Shown here piece after piece: positions 16,822 through 26,404 of a stretch of 64,000 bases of DNA. The DNA is from RHLJ01 sp965247355 (GTDB lineage: Bacteria > Bacteroidota > Rhodothermia > Balneolales > Balneolaceae), in the NCBI GenBank assembly GCA_965247355.1, contig OZ252011.1:558001-622000 (forward strand), in the 5' to 3' direction. A program made the translations under genes and the position numbers. Within the stretch, counting starts at the first letter, position 1. Each line of letters opens with the position of its first letter. The notes under the pieces were generated by a model. That model did no database searches and had not been told where the DNA came from. It was given only the letters and a program-made list of their open reading frames with translations.

Positions 16822-18330
16822 TTAGAAATGAAACTGCAATACTGCTACAGTAACCCCGGTGATAGTAGGGTTTTCATTAAATGATCTGGAGACAAACTGA
16901 GTTGCTATGGAAAGATCCCAGAGTTTTGTTTCAATGGCAGTTCCAAAACTGAAATAACTTGGGAGCTCAGTTGCAAGTTGTGTACCGGCCCTGAGTGGTA
17001 AAAACTTAAGTGGGCGAACTTCAACACCAACTGAAGCAACTAGTTTAGTTGAATTAAACGCGTTGTTTGTGAGTCCAATGCTTAGGTCTCCCATCACTTT
17101 AAGTCGGTTAATTTCGAAAAGAGCTCCGGCATGAATGGCGGTGGGAAGAAGAACTGAAAAGTTTTTTTCTTGAGATGGGTTCAATATAAATGGGTTTGTT
17201 GAACCATATTGGTCAGTGAAATCAAGAAATTGTCCGGGCGCTCCAACAAATGCATCATCAGCTAAATTACCGGGATATCCTGATACTGCTGCTGTATCCA
17301 AACTTGAATTTATGGAGATTCCATCATCATAGTAGTTTACAAAACCGATATCGGTAATGGCAAAAGAAAGACGGAGCGATTTATTGGTTTGTTGTTCATT
17401 TTCATTGATAGTGGAGAGATCACTACCAATAGTGATTAGATAGGTAAATCCAATATCCAAACCGGCTCCGATACCATAGGGGCTAAAAAGCTCATCATTA
17501 ATGTTGTTTTGTAATGCAGTTTGTGCTGGAGTACCGCTAAGATACTGTTGTGTTGCAGCTCCAAAACTACCTGAGGCTCTGTATTCGAACTCACTTATAT
17601 TCGCTATTTGTCCGTTTCCATTATCCAGATACAGGTTATCCCATTTAGCATCCTGAAAGGCACCACCAAGGACTAACTTTGGTGCTATTCCGAAATTAAA
17701 TTCATCTAGTCTTGGAGTCATATCCGAAAAGAACTGAAAAGACTCAGCAAAACCGAAGGAAATCTCATAAAGTGATTGATAGCGATGGGTAAGTGATCGG
17801 TTTATTCCTATATCATCTTTTATTTCCTGTACTTCAGAAGAGTACCATCCCTTTCCCGTTTCGAAACTTGATGAAATCCGATTGCGAATTGCGATCGAAT
17901 ATGCTCTCTGATCATTTCTCCATTTGAACCCAAGAAGGGTAACATCCAATCTTGTCTGGTGAAGAGAGGTGCTTCTATCTCTGATATAATTGTCTTCTAC
18001 TATTTCAGCTCTTTCGAGAGAAGTGATGGCATAAGACCCCGGATCAAAAGCAGTAATATAATTTTCTAAATTGGTTCGCTGTTGATTCAGATTACTGAAA
18101 TTCTGAACTGCATTGAAGTAAGTACCGGTAATGAAAAGTCCAACATCAATATCACGTTTCCGGTCCTGAATCATAAGATTTGCTGGATTATAGAAGTTGG
18201 CATTATAGTCAGTAATGTATGTACTTCCTCCACCACCAAGCGCAACATTTCGCGGTGTTAATACAGGTTGGGCATACGAATATAGTCCGCATAACAAAAC
18301 CCACGTTATGACTAAAAGTGTCCTTCTCAC
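16822..18330 (-). CDS. DUF5723-like outer membrane protein
   Basis: The protein has 502 residues starting with GTG. The signal peptide (LLVITWVLLCGLYSYA) ends at about residue 20. The first mature segment, TPRNVALGGGGSTYITDYNANFYNPANL, resembles FadL/PorV-type barrels and the DUF5723 family of Bacteroidota. The end, VAVLQFHF, has the terminal aromatic of outer-membrane barrels. The GTG lies 7 codons after the helicase stop codon and in the same frame, so it is probably cotranscribed with it. The function is unknown; transport of a hydrophobic compound or a role in secretion is possible. Confidence 0.6.
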   Translation of the reverse strand: MRRTLLVITWVLLCGLYSYAQPVLTPRNVALGGGGSTYITDYNANFYNPANLMIQDRKRDIDVGLFITGTYFNAVQNFSNLNQQRTNLENYITAFDPGSYAITSLERAEIVEDNYIRDRSTSLHQTRLDVTLLGFKWRNDQRAYSIAIRNRISSSFETGKGWYSSEVQEIKDDIGINRSLTHRYQSLYEISFGFAESFQFFSDMTPRLDEFNFGIAPKLVLGGAFQDAKWDNLYLDNGNGQIANISEFEYRASGSFGAATQQYLSGTPAQTALQNNINDELFSPYGIGAGLDIGFTYLITIGSDLSTINENEQQTNKSLRLSFAITDIGFVNYYDDGISINSSLDTAAVSGYPGNLADDAFVGAPGQFLDFTDQYGSTNPFILNPSQEKNFSVLLPTAIHAGALFEINRLKVMGDLSIGLTNNAFNSTKLVASVGVEVRPLKFLPLRAGTQLATELPSYFSFGTAIETKLWDLSIATQFVSRSFNENPTITGVTVAVLQFHF

Positions 18331-18351
18331 AATCTGAATGTTTGTAACCGT

Positions 18352-20652
18352 CTATTCGATGATCTGAAGCGGCGCTGCACGCAACATCAGTTTCTTTTGT
18401 CCTCTTTGCTTGAAAAATACGACAACTTTAGCATCCATTCCTAATCCGCTACGACTTATGATCTTTCCCGGCCCAAATTTGGCATGTAGAACCTGAGTCC
18501 CAACCTGGAATGGATCTTCACCATCCTGGTATTCATATTGGATCGTGGTGGTAGCTGATGATCTTGTTTTCTTGGTGATTGGTTTTTCCCAATCATATTC
18601 TATATGCGTAGAATCGTCTGTTTTTCTTTTCGAAGATGAATCTTCGAGAGTGAAACGATCACTTTTCTGACTAATTGTGGCACCGGATTCTGTTCTTACC
18701 ACTCCGGGATCGACTTCATCTAAAAAGCGGGAGCGGAGTTGTTGCTGCTCTTCACCGAATTTAAAACGGGTGGTACAATAACTGAAATAGAGTCGCTTTT
18801 CGGCACGTGTTATTGCTACATAAAAAAGGCGTCGTTCTTCTTCTATATCGGCTTCAAAACCTTCTCGCCCACCGACGGGGAAAAGGTTTTCTTCCAAGCC
18901 AACGACGAATACTACCGGGAATTCCAACCCTTTGGAACCATGAACGGTCATCAAAGTAACAGCTGGCTTGTTTTCATCAAATTTATCTCCATCGGTAATC
19001 AGACTTATTTCCTGAAGGAAGGCACTTAATGAAGGTTTTGAAGTTCCTTTTTCGTAGTAAGAGATAGCATTCTGGAATTCAATGATGTTCTCCCTGCGCA
19101 TCATAGAATCGTGTGAATTCTCCTCAACTAAGGCCTTCATATACCCGGATTGTTCCAGAACTGCTCGGGTAACTTCTGATAAACTACGGCCTTGTTCTAA
19201 ATCCTGACTAAGTTGATTGATCATATTCACAAACTCACGAACGCGAACTTTTGCAGGCTTATACACATCTGTATTTTCTACCTGCTCAATCATACTCCAG
19301 ACTGAAATTCCCCTTTCTCTGGCTTGATTTCTTAAATCATTAATAGATTTATTTCCAATTCCACGTGAAGGCTCATTGATGATTCGAATCAGATTGGTTT
19401 CATCGTGTTTATTTACTAGAAGTGTTAAATATGCGAGTACATCTTTAATCTCTTTTCTTTGATAGAAGGAGAGGCCGCCAATCAACTGGTAGGCGATATC
19501 ATGTCTTCTAAGTGCTTCTTCAAAAACCCTTGATTGGTAATTTGTGCGATAGAGAATAGCGAACTCATTATTTTTATACCCATGTCGCATCTTCAACTCA
19601 ACAATATATTGTGCGATACGATTAGCTTCATCACGTTCGTCATAATTCTTTAGAAGAATGACGGGATCGCCAAGTCCCTGCTCGGTCCAAAGTGTTTTAT
19701 CGAGCTGCTTTTTGTTTTTCTTGATGATGGAATCAGCACATTGCAAGATAGATCGGCTGGATCGGTAATTCTGCTCTAATGGGACTTGTTTAGCTGCTTC
19801 GTAATCTTCCTGAAAGCTCAGGATATTTGTGATATCAGCTCCTCTGAATGAATAAATACTTTGTGCATCATCACCTACCACACAGATATTTTTATACTTT
19901 TCGGCCAGCATCTTAGTCACTTTGTACTGAGCATGATTGGTATCCTGATACTCATCAATCAAGATGTACTTAAAGCGATCCTGATATTTATCCAGAAGCT
20001 CAGGATTCTCCTCAAACAACTCTACTGGTTTGATGAGCAGGTCATCAAAATCCATTGCATTGCTCTGTTTCAATCGCTTCACATAAATGGTGTAGACTCG
20101 CGCTGTAATATCATCCAGAGTTGAACTTACAAAACGATTCTGGAATGAATCCGGATCAATGAGCTGGTTCTTGGCATCACTGATTTTATTTCGGATGGTT
20201 TTAGGTTTGATCTCTTTGGGATCAAAGTTCAGTTCCTGAAGAATTTGTTTTATTACGGTCTCAGAATCACTGGTATCATAAATGGTAAAGTCTTTTCCAT
20301 ATCCTAGTTTCTCAGCTTCAAATCGAAGGATTTTAGAGAAAATAGAGTGAAAGGTACCCATCCATAGTTTTTGAGCTTTATCACCAATCAGGTTTTTAAT
20401 ACGCTCTTTCATTTCACGAGCGGCTTTATTAGTGAAGGTAAGAGCCAGGATTTCGTTAGGGGCTGCTTTAAACTGTTGCAGGAGGTAGGCGATTCGGTAT
20501 GTAAGCACTCTGGTTTTTCCGGAACCTGCTCCGGCTACGATCAATAACGGACCATTAGTATGGGTTACTGCCTCGTACTGCTGTTTGTTTAATCCTGTTA
20601 GAAAATCAGGACCTTTACGTGGTTCTTCTGGTTGCAGAGAGAATGTTTTCAT
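18352..20652 (-). CDS. UvrD/PcrA-type ATP-dependent DNA helicase
   Basis: The ATG at 20652 gives 766 residues; a TTG two codons earlier is less likely. This is a superfamily 1A 3'-5' helicase. The Q motif is LNKQQYEAV, Walker A is VAGAGSGKTRVLTYR, motif II is YILIDEYQDTN, motif III includes GDDAQSIYSFRGA, motif IV QNYRSS, motif V VHGSKGLEFPVVFVVG and motif VI AITRAEKRLYFSY. The C-terminal Tudor-like end, VLHAKFGPGKIISRSG, is the PcrA/UvrD tail that binds RNA polymerase. Roles are in excision and mismatch repair and in removing blocks to replication. PcrA and UvrD cannot be told apart here. Confidence 0.93.
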   Translation of the reverse strand: MKTFSLQPEEPRKGPDFLTGLNKQQYEAVTHTNGPLLIVAGAGSGKTRVLTYRIAYLLQQFKAAPNEILALTFTNKAAREMKERIKNLIGDKAQKLWMGTFHSIFSKILRFEAEKLGYGKDFTIYDTSDSETVIKQILQELNFDPKEIKPKTIRNKISDAKNQLIDPDSFQNRFVSSTLDDITARVYTIYVKRLKQSNAMDFDDLLIKPVELFEENPELLDKYQDRFKYILIDEYQDTNHAQYKVTKMLAEKYKNICVVGDDAQSIYSFRGADITNILSFQEDYEAAKQVPLEQNYRSSRSILQCADSIIKKNKKQLDKTLWTEQGLGDPVILLKNYDERDEANRIAQYIVELKMRHGYKNNEFAILYRTNYQSRVFEEALRRHDIAYQLIGGLSFYQRKEIKDVLAYLTLLVNKHDETNLIRIINEPSRGIGNKSINDLRNQARERGISVWSMIEQVENTDVYKPAKVRVREFVNMINQLSQDLEQGRSLSEVTRAVLEQSGYMKALVEENSHDSMMRRENIIEFQNAISYYEKGTSKPSLSAFLQEISLITDGDKFDENKPAVTLMTVHGSKGLEFPVVFVVGLEENLFPVGGREGFEADIEEERRLFYVAITRAEKRLYFSYCTTRFKFGEEQQQLRSRFLDEVDPGVVRTESGATISQKSDRFTLEDSSSKRKTDDSTHIEYDWEKPITKKTRSSATTTIQYEYQDGEDPFQVGTQVLHAKFGPGKIISRSGLGMDAKVVVFFKQRGQKKLMLRAAPLQIIE

Positions 20653-20662
20653 ATACAAAAAT

Positions 20663-20682
20663 CGAAGGAATCAATTCCTTCG
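20663..20682 (-). terminator. Hairpin after valS, probable terminator
   Basis: CGAAGGAA pairs with TTCCTTCG across a 4-base loop. On the - strand it is followed by ATTTTTG and lies between the valS stop and the helicase start codon. A second, weaker hairpin at 20705-20736 lies nearer to valS. Confidence 0.6.
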
Positions 20683-20739
20683 TTTGTTTAAAATTCTACA
20701 TTAAACAAGTGAGGGATTAACCCCCTCGTAACTTGTGAA

Positions 20740-23424
20740 TTACTCAAAGTCTTTTAACTGCTCACGGAGCTTAACCAGATTGGCTTCTCCGTCGCGCTTT
20801 TTATTTCGTTCGTTCTGAACTACAGCTTCAGGAGCATTATTTACAAAATTCTCGTTATTGAGTTTACCATTGATACCTTTCAACCATCCTTCAATTCGAT
20901 TGATTTCACTATTGATTCGCTCAATCTCTTTATCAACATCAATTAATCCTTCCAATGGAACATAGATTTCATTTCCATCGACAATTGCAGAAGAACAAGC
21001 ACCGGGTTTTGTAATGGATTCGGAGATTTTCAGTGACTTTGTGGATTGTAGTTTGGTTAAAATCCATTGGTTTGCTGTAAGCAGTTCCGCAATCTCAGGA
21101 GTAGTCGTTTTAATAAGTACTTCAAGCTCTTCTTTTGGAGATACTCCCATTTCAGCTCGAATATTTCTTAGTGAAGAAACCATATCCTGAATATTTGAGA
21201 ACAAATCGATATCAGAAGTAGTATCAAAGGTTGCATCATATTCCGGCCATTCAGAAACAGTCAATGCTTCTTCCGGTTTACGATCCTGAATGTATTGCCA
21301 GATTTCTTCGGAAATGAAAGGCATAAAAGGGTGGAGGAGCTTCATCAACTGCTCGAACATTCCCAGAGCTACATTCATTTTCTGAACATCAAATTTGTCG
21401 CCGTAATTATCCGGCTTGGCTAGCTCGATATACCAATCACAGAAATCATCCCAAATAAGCGAATAAACCTTCTTTAGGGCGTCATTCAGTTTATACTTTT
21501 TGAAATCTTCATCTACTTCCTTGATGGTCTGATGAATTCGAGCCATCATCCATCGATCAACTAAATTCTCAGAATCAATATCGGTCGTTGGACTGTATTT
21601 AACTCCTTCTTCCATATTCATGGTAAGAAAACGGAAAGCATTCCAGATTTTATTCGAGAATTTTTTTCCCTGATCACAAATTGAAGGATCGAATGGAAGA
21701 TCATTTCCTGCCGGAGTAGAAAAGAGCATTCCCATTCTAACTCCATCAGCACCATATTCAGCGATCAGCTCAAGCGGATCCGGAGAATTACCGAGCGACT
21801 TACTCATCTTACGACCGAGTTTATCCCGTACAATTCCAGTGTAATAGACATTCTTAAAAGGAAGCTCATCCCGATATTCATATCCGGCAATGATCATACG
21901 TGCTACCCAGAAAAACATAATTTCAGGTGCAGTTACCAAATCGTTGGTAGGGTAGTAGTAATCAACTTCTTCTTCAGTATAAAAACCATCAAACACAGAT
22001 ATCGGCCATAACCATGAGGAAAACCAGGTATCGAGCACATCTTCATCTTGTTTTAAATCGGATGCAGATAATGAGGAATTTCCTGATTTTTTCTGAGCCT
22101 GTTCAACAGCTTCTTCCAAGGTTTTTGCAACAACAAAATCATCATCGCCTTCACCATAATAGAACGCAGGAATTCTATGTCCCCACCAAAGCTGGCGACT
22201 AATACACCAGTCTTTCACATTCTCCATCCAGTGGCGATAGGTGTTTTTAAATTTAGCCGGGTGAAACTGAATATTGTCATTCATCACGTTTTCAAGAGCA
22301 GGCTGAGCCAGTTCTTTCATGCTCACCCACCATTGCAAAGAAAGTCGCGGCTCTATAACTACATCGGTGCGTTCAGAATAACCAACTTTGTTCTGGTAGT
22401 CCTCAATTTTGACCAGATTACCGGCTTCGTCAAGGTCTTTGGAAATCTGCTTCCGGACCTCAAAACGATCCATGTTCACATAAAGCTCACCTTCTTCGCT
22501 AATGGTACCATCTGCATTCATCATGTTGATGGTTTCCAGATTGTGCTTCTGTCCTAGTTCATAGTCATTCACATCGTGAGCAGGAGTTACTTTCAGACAT
22601 CCGGTTCCGAATTCCATATCCACGTAATCATCCAAAATAATCGGAACTTCCCGGTTCACCAGAGGAACAATTACTTTCTTTCCGTGAAGATGGGTGTAGC
22701 GCTCATCATTTGGGTTGATACACACCGCAGTATCTCCAAGAATAGTCTCAGGTCTGGTAGTAGCTATAGTTAAAAAATCATCCGACCCAACAATTTGATA
22801 TCGAACATGATAAAGCTTCGAGCTTACTTCTTTATGGATTACTTCTTCATCACTTAAAGCAGTAAGTGCAGCGGGATCCCAGTTAATCATCCGCTCACCA
22901 CGATAAATTTTTCCTTTGGAGTAGAGATCAATAAAAGTATCGATTACGCTTTCCGAATACTTTTCATCCATGGTGAATGAAGTACGATCCCAGTCACAGC
23001 TGGCTCCTAGCTTCTTCAATTGCTCAAGAATGATACCGCCATGTTTGTGAGTCCATTCCCAGGCGTGTTCCAGAAACTCATCTCTGGACAAATCACTTTT
23101 CTTAATACCCTCTTCACGGAGCTTTCGAACAACCTTGGCCTCAGTAGCGATAGAGGCATGATCTGTTCCAGGAACCCAGCAGGCATTAAACCCCTGCATT
23201 CTTGCACGGCGAGTCAAAACATCCTGAATGGTGTTATTCAGCATGTGCCCCATATGCAGGACTCCAGTAACATTGGGAGGAGGGATTACAATAGTAAACG
23301 GTTCTTTATCATGATCTACTTCTGAAAGAAAGAACTTTTGCTCCATCCAGTAGGCATACCATTTATCTTCAACTTTAGAAGGATCGTATTGTGCGGGGAT
23401 TTCTTTTTTGGGACTGTTATTCAC
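20740..23424 (-). CDS. valS: Valine-tRNA ligase
   Basis: The protein has 894 residues, normal for the enzyme. The start is GTG, since an in-frame stop lies 5 codons upstream and there is no ATG. The class I signature PPNVTGVLHMGHML (HIGH) is near residues 49-62 and GRKMSKSLGNSPDP (KMSKS) near 540. An editing domain lies between them. The C terminus (about 825-894, charged, heptad-like) is the tRNA-binding coiled coil of ValRS. It charges tRNA-Val in the cytoplasm and edits threonine. It is downstream of rsmB on the same strand, separated by an unusual repeat. Confidence 0.96.
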   Translation of the reverse strand: MNNSPKKEIPAQYDPSKVEDKWYAYWMEQKFFLSEVDHDKEPFTIVIPPPNVTGVLHMGHMLNNTIQDVLTRRARMQGFNACWVPGTDHASIATEAKVVRKLREEGIKKSDLSRDEFLEHAWEWTHKHGGIILEQLKKLGASCDWDRTSFTMDEKYSESVIDTFIDLYSKGKIYRGERMINWDPAALTALSDEEVIHKEVSSKLYHVRYQIVGSDDFLTIATTRPETILGDTAVCINPNDERYTHLHGKKVIVPLVNREVPIILDDYVDMEFGTGCLKVTPAHDVNDYELGQKHNLETINMMNADGTISEEGELYVNMDRFEVRKQISKDLDEAGNLVKIEDYQNKVGYSERTDVVIEPRLSLQWWVSMKELAQPALENVMNDNIQFHPAKFKNTYRHWMENVKDWCISRQLWWGHRIPAFYYGEGDDDFVVAKTLEEAVEQAQKKSGNSSLSASDLKQDEDVLDTWFSSWLWPISVFDGFYTEEEVDYYYPTNDLVTAPEIMFFWVARMIIAGYEYRDELPFKNVYYTGIVRDKLGRKMSKSLGNSPDPLELIAEYGADGVRMGMLFSTPAGNDLPFDPSICDQGKKFSNKIWNAFRFLTMNMEEGVKYSPTTDIDSENLVDRWMMARIHQTIKEVDEDFKKYKLNDALKKVYSLIWDDFCDWYIELAKPDNYGDKFDVQKMNVALGMFEQLMKLLHPFMPFISEEIWQYIQDRKPEEALTVSEWPEYDATFDTTSDIDLFSNIQDMVSSLRNIRAEMGVSPKEELEVLIKTTTPEIAELLTANQWILTKLQSTKSLKISESITKPGACSSAIVDGNEIYVPLEGLIDVDKEIERINSEINRIEGWLKGINGKLNNENFVNNAPEAVVQNERNKKRDGEANLVKLREQLKDFE

Positions 23425-23468
23425 TTTAGGGACTGTTTATTTATTCCTTTCCTTAATAAGAACCGGAA

Positions 23469-23531
23469 AGGCACACAGGCACAAAGGCACATAGATTAGT
23501 TGCTACTTTGTGCCTTTGTCCCTCAGTGCCT
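23469..23531. repeat. Palindromic array of 8-base repeats between rsmB and valS
   Basis: AGGCACA occurs at 23469, 23477 and 23485, an exact 8-base period. After a short spacer the opposite-strand form occurs at 23509 (TGTGCCT), 23517 (TGTCCCT, one change) and 23525 (AGTGCCT, one change), again with an 8-base period. The inner arms ACAAAGGCACA (23481-23491) and TGTGCCTTTGT (23509-23519) pair perfectly over 11 bases. The element could fold as a long hairpin in the rsmB-valS transcript and act as a terminator or attenuator, or be a REP-like repeat. It is too short and too periodic to be a CRISPR array. Confidence 0.75.
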
Positions 23532-23534
23532 CAG

Positions 23535-24857
23535 TTACTTCACTCTCTTCAGCAACACTCCGAAATGTCCATCACAACCGTGAACGTGAGGAAATGTCTG
23601 GTATGCTTTTCCATCTTCGGTAAGAACTTCTTCCGGTACGTAATCTTCCAAAGGCTCTAACTCGAAGTTATCATCCATTTTTTCTATAAGCTTCTGAACC
23701 TGTTCCATATTTTCTTCAGGTTCAATAGAACATGTACTGTATACAAGACGACCACCTAATTTGACCATATTCGCGGCTTCTTCAAGAAGCTGCTCCTGTA
23801 GCTCGACGGCATTTTTAAGGCCTTCTTCATCACGTCTCCAGCGTAAATCAGCTCGTTTACTAAGTACTCCAGTTCCGGTACAAGGCGCATCAAGCAGAAC
23901 GGCATCAGCTAATGGTAGAGAGAGCTCAAGGATATCGCCGCGACGAATCTTGATATTCTCTGCATTAAAATTGAGAGCACTTTCAGCAAGCTTTTCCAGA
24001 CGGTTTGCTGAAATATCTACAGCAAGGATTTCAGCTTTTCCTTCAGTAAGATCCGAAATCATAATTGATTTGGTTCCCGGAGCAGCACAAAGATCATAGA
24101 TTTTTTCACCAGGCTGAGGATCAAGTACGAAAGGAGCAAGTCCTGCAGCAATATCCTGAACCTGGCAAACACCTTTTGCCAGCAATCCTTTTTCAATAAA
24201 CGGTTGAACAGAATCAACTTTGTAAAAATTTGGAAGCCAGTCACTTTCTTCAAATTCAACCCCCATTTTTTCCATACGCTTCACAAAATTTTCCGGCTTG
24301 GTACGAAGCGTATTTACACGAACATAATAGTTTGGGCGACTGTTGTTAGCCTGCATCAATTTGAAAGCTTCACGTTCTCCGAAGCGCTTACTCCACCGAG
24401 CCACCATCCATTCCGGGTGAGAGAAGGTTGCAGCGACTAATTTGGTTCTGTCTTTATATGCTGGTTTTGGAAGATCTTCGATATCTCGCTGAAGATTACG
24501 CATGATTGCGTTAATCAAATCACCGGTTTTAGAACCCAGTTTGAACTTGGCAATTTCAACTGCCTCGTTTATAGCCGCATAATCCGGAGTACTATCCATA
24601 AACAGCATGTCGTAAATACCGAGTCGGAGAATATTCTTTAGTTCCGCCTTCATTTCGTCTATTCCGATGCTTGAGTAATGATCAATCAGAAAGTCGAGAT
24701 AGCTTCTTCTGCGGAATATATTCTGTACGTATTCACGAACCTGAGCTTTTTCACGGGTTTCCAGTTCATCCGCGATGGAGAAATCCAAGTTTTGATTAAT
24801 ATCAAATTCAATAAGTATATCTATACTGGCTGAGCGTTCTGAGAATTCAGTTTCCAA
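23535..24857 (-). CDS. rsmB: 16S rRNA (cytosine-967-C5)-methyltransferase RsmB
   Basis: The protein has 440 residues. A NusB-like RNA-binding domain (about 1-150) is followed by a ferredoxin-like segment and a Rossmann methyltransferase. The SAM motif is YDLCAAPGTKS. The catalytic cysteine is in YSTCSIEPEEN and the second conserved cysteine in LLDAPCTGTGVLSKRADLRWRR. The start is taken as TTG at 24857: no ATG occurs in frame between there and the upstream terminator, and the NusB domain begins soon after. It methylates C967 of 16S rRNA. It is probably transcribed with valS. Confidence 0.9.
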   Translation of the reverse strand: METEFSERSASIDILIEFDINQNLDFSIADELETREKAQVREYVQNIFRRRSYLDFLIDHYSSIGIDEMKAELKNILRLGIYDMLFMDSTPDYAAINEAVEIAKFKLGSKTGDLINAIMRNLQRDIEDLPKPAYKDRTKLVAATFSHPEWMVARWSKRFGEREAFKLMQANNSRPNYYVRVNTLRTKPENFVKRMEKMGVEFEESDWLPNFYKVDSVQPFIEKGLLAKGVCQVQDIAAGLAPFVLDPQPGEKIYDLCAAPGTKSIMISDLTEGKAEILAVDISANRLEKLAESALNFNAENIKIRRGDILELSLPLADAVLLDAPCTGTGVLSKRADLRWRRDEEGLKNAVELQEQLLEEAANMVKLGGRLVYSTCSIEPEENMEQVQKLIEKMDDNFELEPLEDYVPEEVLTEDGKAYQTFPHVHGCDGHFGVLLKRVK

Positions 24858-24892
24858 TGGAGTCCGGATTTTAAATTTCTGGGTTAATGCAA

Positions 24893-24964
24893 CAAAAAAA
24901 GGTGATTTTGATCACCTTAAATTGTGTTCGGTTCAAAAAAACAAGCCGATGGGCTAGATCGGCT
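24893..24964 (-). terminator. Two tandem terminator-like hairpins after the lipoprotein protease gene
   Basis: On the - strand the first stem is AGCCGAT with ATCGGCT (24944-24964), followed by TGTTTTTTT. The second is AAGGTGAT with ATCACCTT (24899-24918, TTTG loop on the + strand), followed by seven T. Both lie between the stop at 25028 and the rsmB start. Confidence 0.82.
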
Positions 24965-25027
24965 CGCGAAGAGTTAAGATAAAATTTTACGACCGGAGTT
25001 GCTAGTGAATGCTTGCGAAAAAAAGCA

Positions 25028-26404
25028 TTATTTACGCTCTATGATATACGTGAAATTACTAATCGTAGATATTCGGTCTGAAAAACTGAGCGAGTTATTA
25101 GTTGAAGTAGAAAAATTTGTTTCTTCAGGAAGTAACTCAAATAAATTCAAAAGATAACGAGTCTTAATAGCATAGGTAACATTTTCAGCGCCCGCATGTT
25201 TTGCTGAAACAATGCCTACAATATTACCGGAATTATCAATCATGGGCCCACCGCTATTCCCGGGTTGAGTGGGAGCGGAAACCTGATACAAAGTTACATC
25301 GCCCTGATAGCCTGTTCTAGAACTTATCAATCCACTTGTCAGTTTGATCTCATCTCCCATGGTGGCTCTGAGAGGATATCCAAGAACAAAAACATCTTCT
25401 CCAACATTAGATAAGCTGTTATTCAATGAGTAGGGGATATCCTCAAGTTGTTTGTTAAGGTCTTCGATTTTTATGATCGCTAAATCATTTTTTTCATCGG
25501 TTATGATAACTCTGGCTTCATATTCTTTTGTGAAATCACCATCAACTCCTTTTACAATTACGCTATTAGCACCTTCGACTACATGATTATTGGTAGCGAT
25601 ATAGCCTTCTTTACTGATTGCAAAACCAGTACCAGAACTGGCTGTTAGTGTGTTTTCTGTAGGATAAACCTTTATAAAAGACTGACTAATCTTCCCATCT
25701 TTATGTATGACATTCATGAACCCGCCCTGAAAGAGAATCAGGTAATCTTCATCAAAAGAACGTTTATCATCATACCATCTGGCTTTAAAATTATTTGGAG
25801 AGCCTGTTGCAGATAATTCAGCTTTTAAACTTCCTTCAGTCCATAATTCTTTGAACGCTTGAGTAACTCCTTCCAGATAATATATGGAGTAACCGGATTG
25901 CTCGGTTTGGAGGACACCAAGCTTTAAATTTCTCATCATTGGTCCGGTACTTTCATATACGCCTTCCAAAGGATCATAGTTTTTCTGCCATTCTTCTTTT
26001 AAGGTATCTTCACTGTAAAGAATAGAATCTTCAGTGAAGTCGAGATATACGATATCACTTTCAAAATTGTAACAAACATCTCGAATGTTTGAATTATAGT
26101 TTACGTCTACTTCTTTCAGAATGAGTGCGTTACCACCCAATTCTCTTGCAATTTGTGCAGATTCGTATCTGAGTTTTGGAATATTACAGTCATACTGTTT
26201 TTTAGTATCCACTTTTAAAGATCCAAGTACTTCATAGGAGCCATAAATATTGTCCCCGGCGGAAAAATTATAAACTTTAACTGAGTCGGACAGAGGAGGG
26301 CGTTGTTCGACTATCGTAGTAGTATAAATTTTAGAGCACGAACAGAGTACAAGAATACTGCACAGAAGGGGGAGAGTAAATTTTCTGAATTTCTTGATAA
26401 ACAT
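25028..26404 (-). CDS. Lipoprotein trypsin-like serine protease (S1C/HtrA-like) with novel N-terminal region
   Basis: The protein has 458 residues. The leader ends LVLCSC, with Cys23 the likely lipid site. Residues of about 40-220 do not match a domain I know. The protease domain covers about 250-425, with the catalytic triad His274 (TNNHVV), Asp307 (KNDLAI) and Ser384 (PGNSGGP). No PDZ domain follows; the last 40 residues are Ser/Thr/Asn-rich. It is probably anchored in the periplasm or on the cell surface and may act in protein quality control or defence. The ATG lies inside a 12-base-pair hairpin. Two terminators follow the gene, and the esterase gene lies 84 bases upstream on the same strand. 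Confidence 0.8.
   Translation of the reverse strand: MFIKKFRKFTLPLLCSILVLCSCSKIYTTTIVEQRPPLSDSVKVYNFSAGDNIYGSYEVLGSLKVDTKKQYDCNIPKLRYESAQIARELGGNALILKEVDVNYNSNIRDVCYNFESDIVYLDFTEDSILYSEDTLKEEWQKNYDPLEGVYESTGPMMRNLKLGVLQTEQSGYSIYYLEGVTQAFKELWTEGSLKAELSATGSPNNFKARWYDDKRSFDEDYLILFQGGFMNVIHKDGKISQSFIKVYPTENTLTASSGTGFAISKEGYIATNNHVVEGANSVIVKGVDGDFTKEYEARVIITDEKNDLAIIKIEDLNKQLEDIPYSLNNSLSNVGEDVFVLGYPLRATMGDEIKLTSGLISSRTGYQGDVTLYQVSAPTQPGNSGGPMIDNSGNIVGIVSAKHAGAENVTYAIKTRYLLNLFELLPEETNFSTSTNNSLSFSDRISTISNFTYIIERK

Noticed and set aside
22177..22557. Antisense open frame of 126 codons within valS
   Set aside because: It is a shadow of a conserved, fully intact tRNA ligase.
23469..23531. CRISPR array
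   Set aside because: The repeat unit is 8 bases, the spacers are 1 base, and the arms are inverted; no cas genes are near.
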